Under the pieces are notes generated by a model. It had not been told where the DNA came from. It ran no database searches and saw nothing but the letters and a program-made list of their open reading frames with translations. Below are positions 5,559 to 6,667 of a DNA stretch of 6,667 nucleotides, one piece after another. The position numbers and the translations under genes were made by a program. The DNA is from Acidimicrobiales bacterium. Lineage in GTDB: Bacteria > Actinomycetota > Acidimicrobiia > Acidimicrobiales > CADCSY01. Location of the stretch: assembly GCA_030447125.1 (NCBI GenBank), contig JAUJLZ010000014.1, positions 1,330-7,996 on the forward strand, read 5' to 3'. The stretch's first letter is position 1, and each line of letters begins with the position of its first letter.

Positions 5559-6667
5559 ATGCGGGTCGCCTTCGACGCCACCCCGCTGCGCGAGCCCCGC
5601 ACGGGGGTGCCCCAGACGGTGCACGAGCTGCTGGCCGCCCTGCCCGACGAGGTGGAGATGGTCCCCTACGTGCCCAGCGGCCGGGCCCTGGTGCAGCGGG
5701 CCCGGCGCCGGCCCACGGGGTTGCCCGAGGGGACGCGGCTGCTGCCGGTGCCGGCCCGGTTGCTGATGCGCTCCTGGGCCCGCTGGGACCGACCCAGGGC
5801 CGACCGCTGGCTGGGCGACGCCGACGTGGTGCACGGCACCAACTTCGTCGTGCCGCCCATGGCCCGGCGCCCCACCACGGTGACCATCCACGACTGCTGG
5901 TGCACACGCCACCCCGAGCTGTGCCTGCCCGAGCGGGCGGCGTTCACCACCCTGGTGCGGCGGGCCGTCGGCCGGGGGGCGTGGCTGCACGTCAGCACCG
6001 AGTACATGGCCGGCGAGGTGCGCGACCTCTACAAGGCGGGCGAGCGGGTGGCCGTCGTCCCCTTCGGGGTTCCGCCGGCCGTCGCCGTGCAGGGTTGTGT
6101 GGCCCCGCTTCCGGCAGCCGTGGGCGAGGGTCCCTTCGTGCTCGCCCTCGGCTCCCTCGATCCCCGCAAGGCCTTCGACTCGCTGGTGCGGGCCTTCGGG
6201 TTGCTGGTGGGCTCGGGCGAGGGTGGCGCCGGCCACGACGGCCTGCGCCTGGTGATCGCCGGGCCTGACGGTCCCGCCCGCCCCGAGCTGGAGGCGGCGC
6301 TGGCCACCCTGCCCGCCGGTGTGGCCGCCCGGGTGGTGGTGCTGGGCTGGGTCGACGACGCCGTGCGCCGGGCCCTGCTGTCCCGGGCCCGGGTCCTGGC
6401 CCTGCCTTCGCGCGACGAGGGCTTCGGCTTCCCCATGCTCGAGGCCATGGCCGCGGGCACGCCCGTGGTGGCCACCGCCGTGGGCGGCATCCCTGAGGTC
6501 GCCGGCGACGCCGCCGTGCTGGTGGCGGCGGGCGACGACGACGCCCTGGCCCAGGCCCTGGCCCGGGTGGTCGACGACGACGGCCTGCGGTCCCGACTGG
6601 TCGAGGCCGGGTGCGCTCGGGCCGCCACCTTCACCTGGGAGCGCACGGCGGCGGGCCTGGTCGACCT
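5559..6667 (+). CDS. GT4-family glycosyltransferase, MtfB/WbaZ-like, 3'-truncated
   Basis: Cytoplasmic GT-B glycosyltransferase, 369 codons from ATG 5559 with no stop before the window ends; by family length it is nearly complete. The N-terminus MRVAFDATPLREPRTGVPQT (1-20) has the DxxPL...TGV pattern of the MtfB-like group of GT4 enzymes. VVHGTNFVVPP (90-100) and TIHDCW (109-114) are further landmarks of that group. In the C-terminal domain are VLALGSLDPRKAFDSLVRAF (194-213), LVIAGPDG (231-238), VVVLGWVDD (259-267) and the EX7E motif in SRDEGFGFPMLEA with E287 and E295, then AGTPVVATAVGGIPEVAG (299-316). The group includes mannosyl- and rhamnosyl-type transferases, so such a sugar is possible but not shown. 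It is transcribed away from the exporter operon and shares a short promoter region with it, which suggests a role in the same glycan. It is only distantly similar to the two tandem glycosyltransferases. Confidence 0.93.
   Translation, partial: MRVAFDATPLREPRTGVPQTVHELLAALPDEVEMVPYVPSGRALVQRARRRPTGLPEGTRLLPVPARLLMRSWARWDRPRADRWLGDADVVHGTNFVVPPMARRPTTVTIHDCWCTRHPELCLPERAAFTTLVRRAVGRGAWLHVSTEYMAGEVRDLYKAGERVAVVPFGVPPAVAVQGCVAPLPAAVGEGPFVLALGSLDPRKAFDSLVRAFGLLVGSGEGGAGHDGLRLVIAGPDGPARPELEAALATLPAGVAARVVVLGWVDDAVRRALLSRARVLALPSRDEGFGFPMLEAMAAGTPVVATAVGGIPEVAGDAAVLVAAGDDDALAQALARVVDDDGLRSRLVEAGCARAATFTWERTAAGLVD

Noticed and set aside
5544..6646. Minus-strand open frames opposite the rightward glycosyltransferase
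   Set aside because: They are low-complexity Ala/Arg/Gly/Ser translations; the plus-strand frame from 5559 carries a continuous GT4 protein that simply lacks a stop because the window ends.

Overview
The window is very GC-rich and densely coding, with GTG starts, GTGA stop/start overlaps, almost no Shine-Dalgarno sequences and apparently leaderless promoters. This fits a high-GC actinobacterium. An acidimicrobial-type lineage is possible, but the sequence alone cannot settle the genus. The content is one cell-surface polysaccharide assembly and export locus.

Layout: a divergent promoter region (about 5483-5558) separates two transcription units. Leftward (minus strand) runs a tightly packed five-gene operon, in transcription order: ABC-2 permease of the Wzm type (5482-4589); Wzt-type ATPase with a C-terminal substrate-recognition domain (4586-3318); a SAM-dependent methyltransferase-like protein (3321-2188); a GT4-type glycosyltransferase (2191-1109); and a second, paralogous GT4 glycosyltransferase (1067 to beyond position 1, cut by the window edge). 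The spacings are 2 bp, a GTGA overlap, a GTGA overlap and 41 bp, so the genes are probably co-transcribed and translationally coupled. Rightward (plus strand) is another GT4 glycosyltransferase of the MtfB/WbaZ-like type (5559 to beyond 6667, also cut).

How the genes fit together (inference): the glycosyltransferases build an undecaprenyl-linked glycan in the cytoplasm, the methyltransferase homologue may modify or cap its growing end, the C-terminal domain of the Wzt protein recognises the finished or capped chain, and the Wzm/Wzt pore exports it. The arrangement resembles the Gram-negative O9a-type system (WbdD cap, Wzt C-domain reader), but here in a probably actinobacterial setting where the polymer would be a capsule or wall glycan. 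Points worth a second look are the methyltransferase with a degenerate SAM motif, the tandem glycosyltransferase duplication whose similarity is concentrated in the C-terminal (donor) half, the matched pair of back-to-back leaderless promoters, and a four-run G-tract at the junction of the two duplicated glycosyltransferases. No RNA gene, mobile element, CRISPR array or intrinsic terminator was seen, and no stretch over 300 bases lacks a gene.
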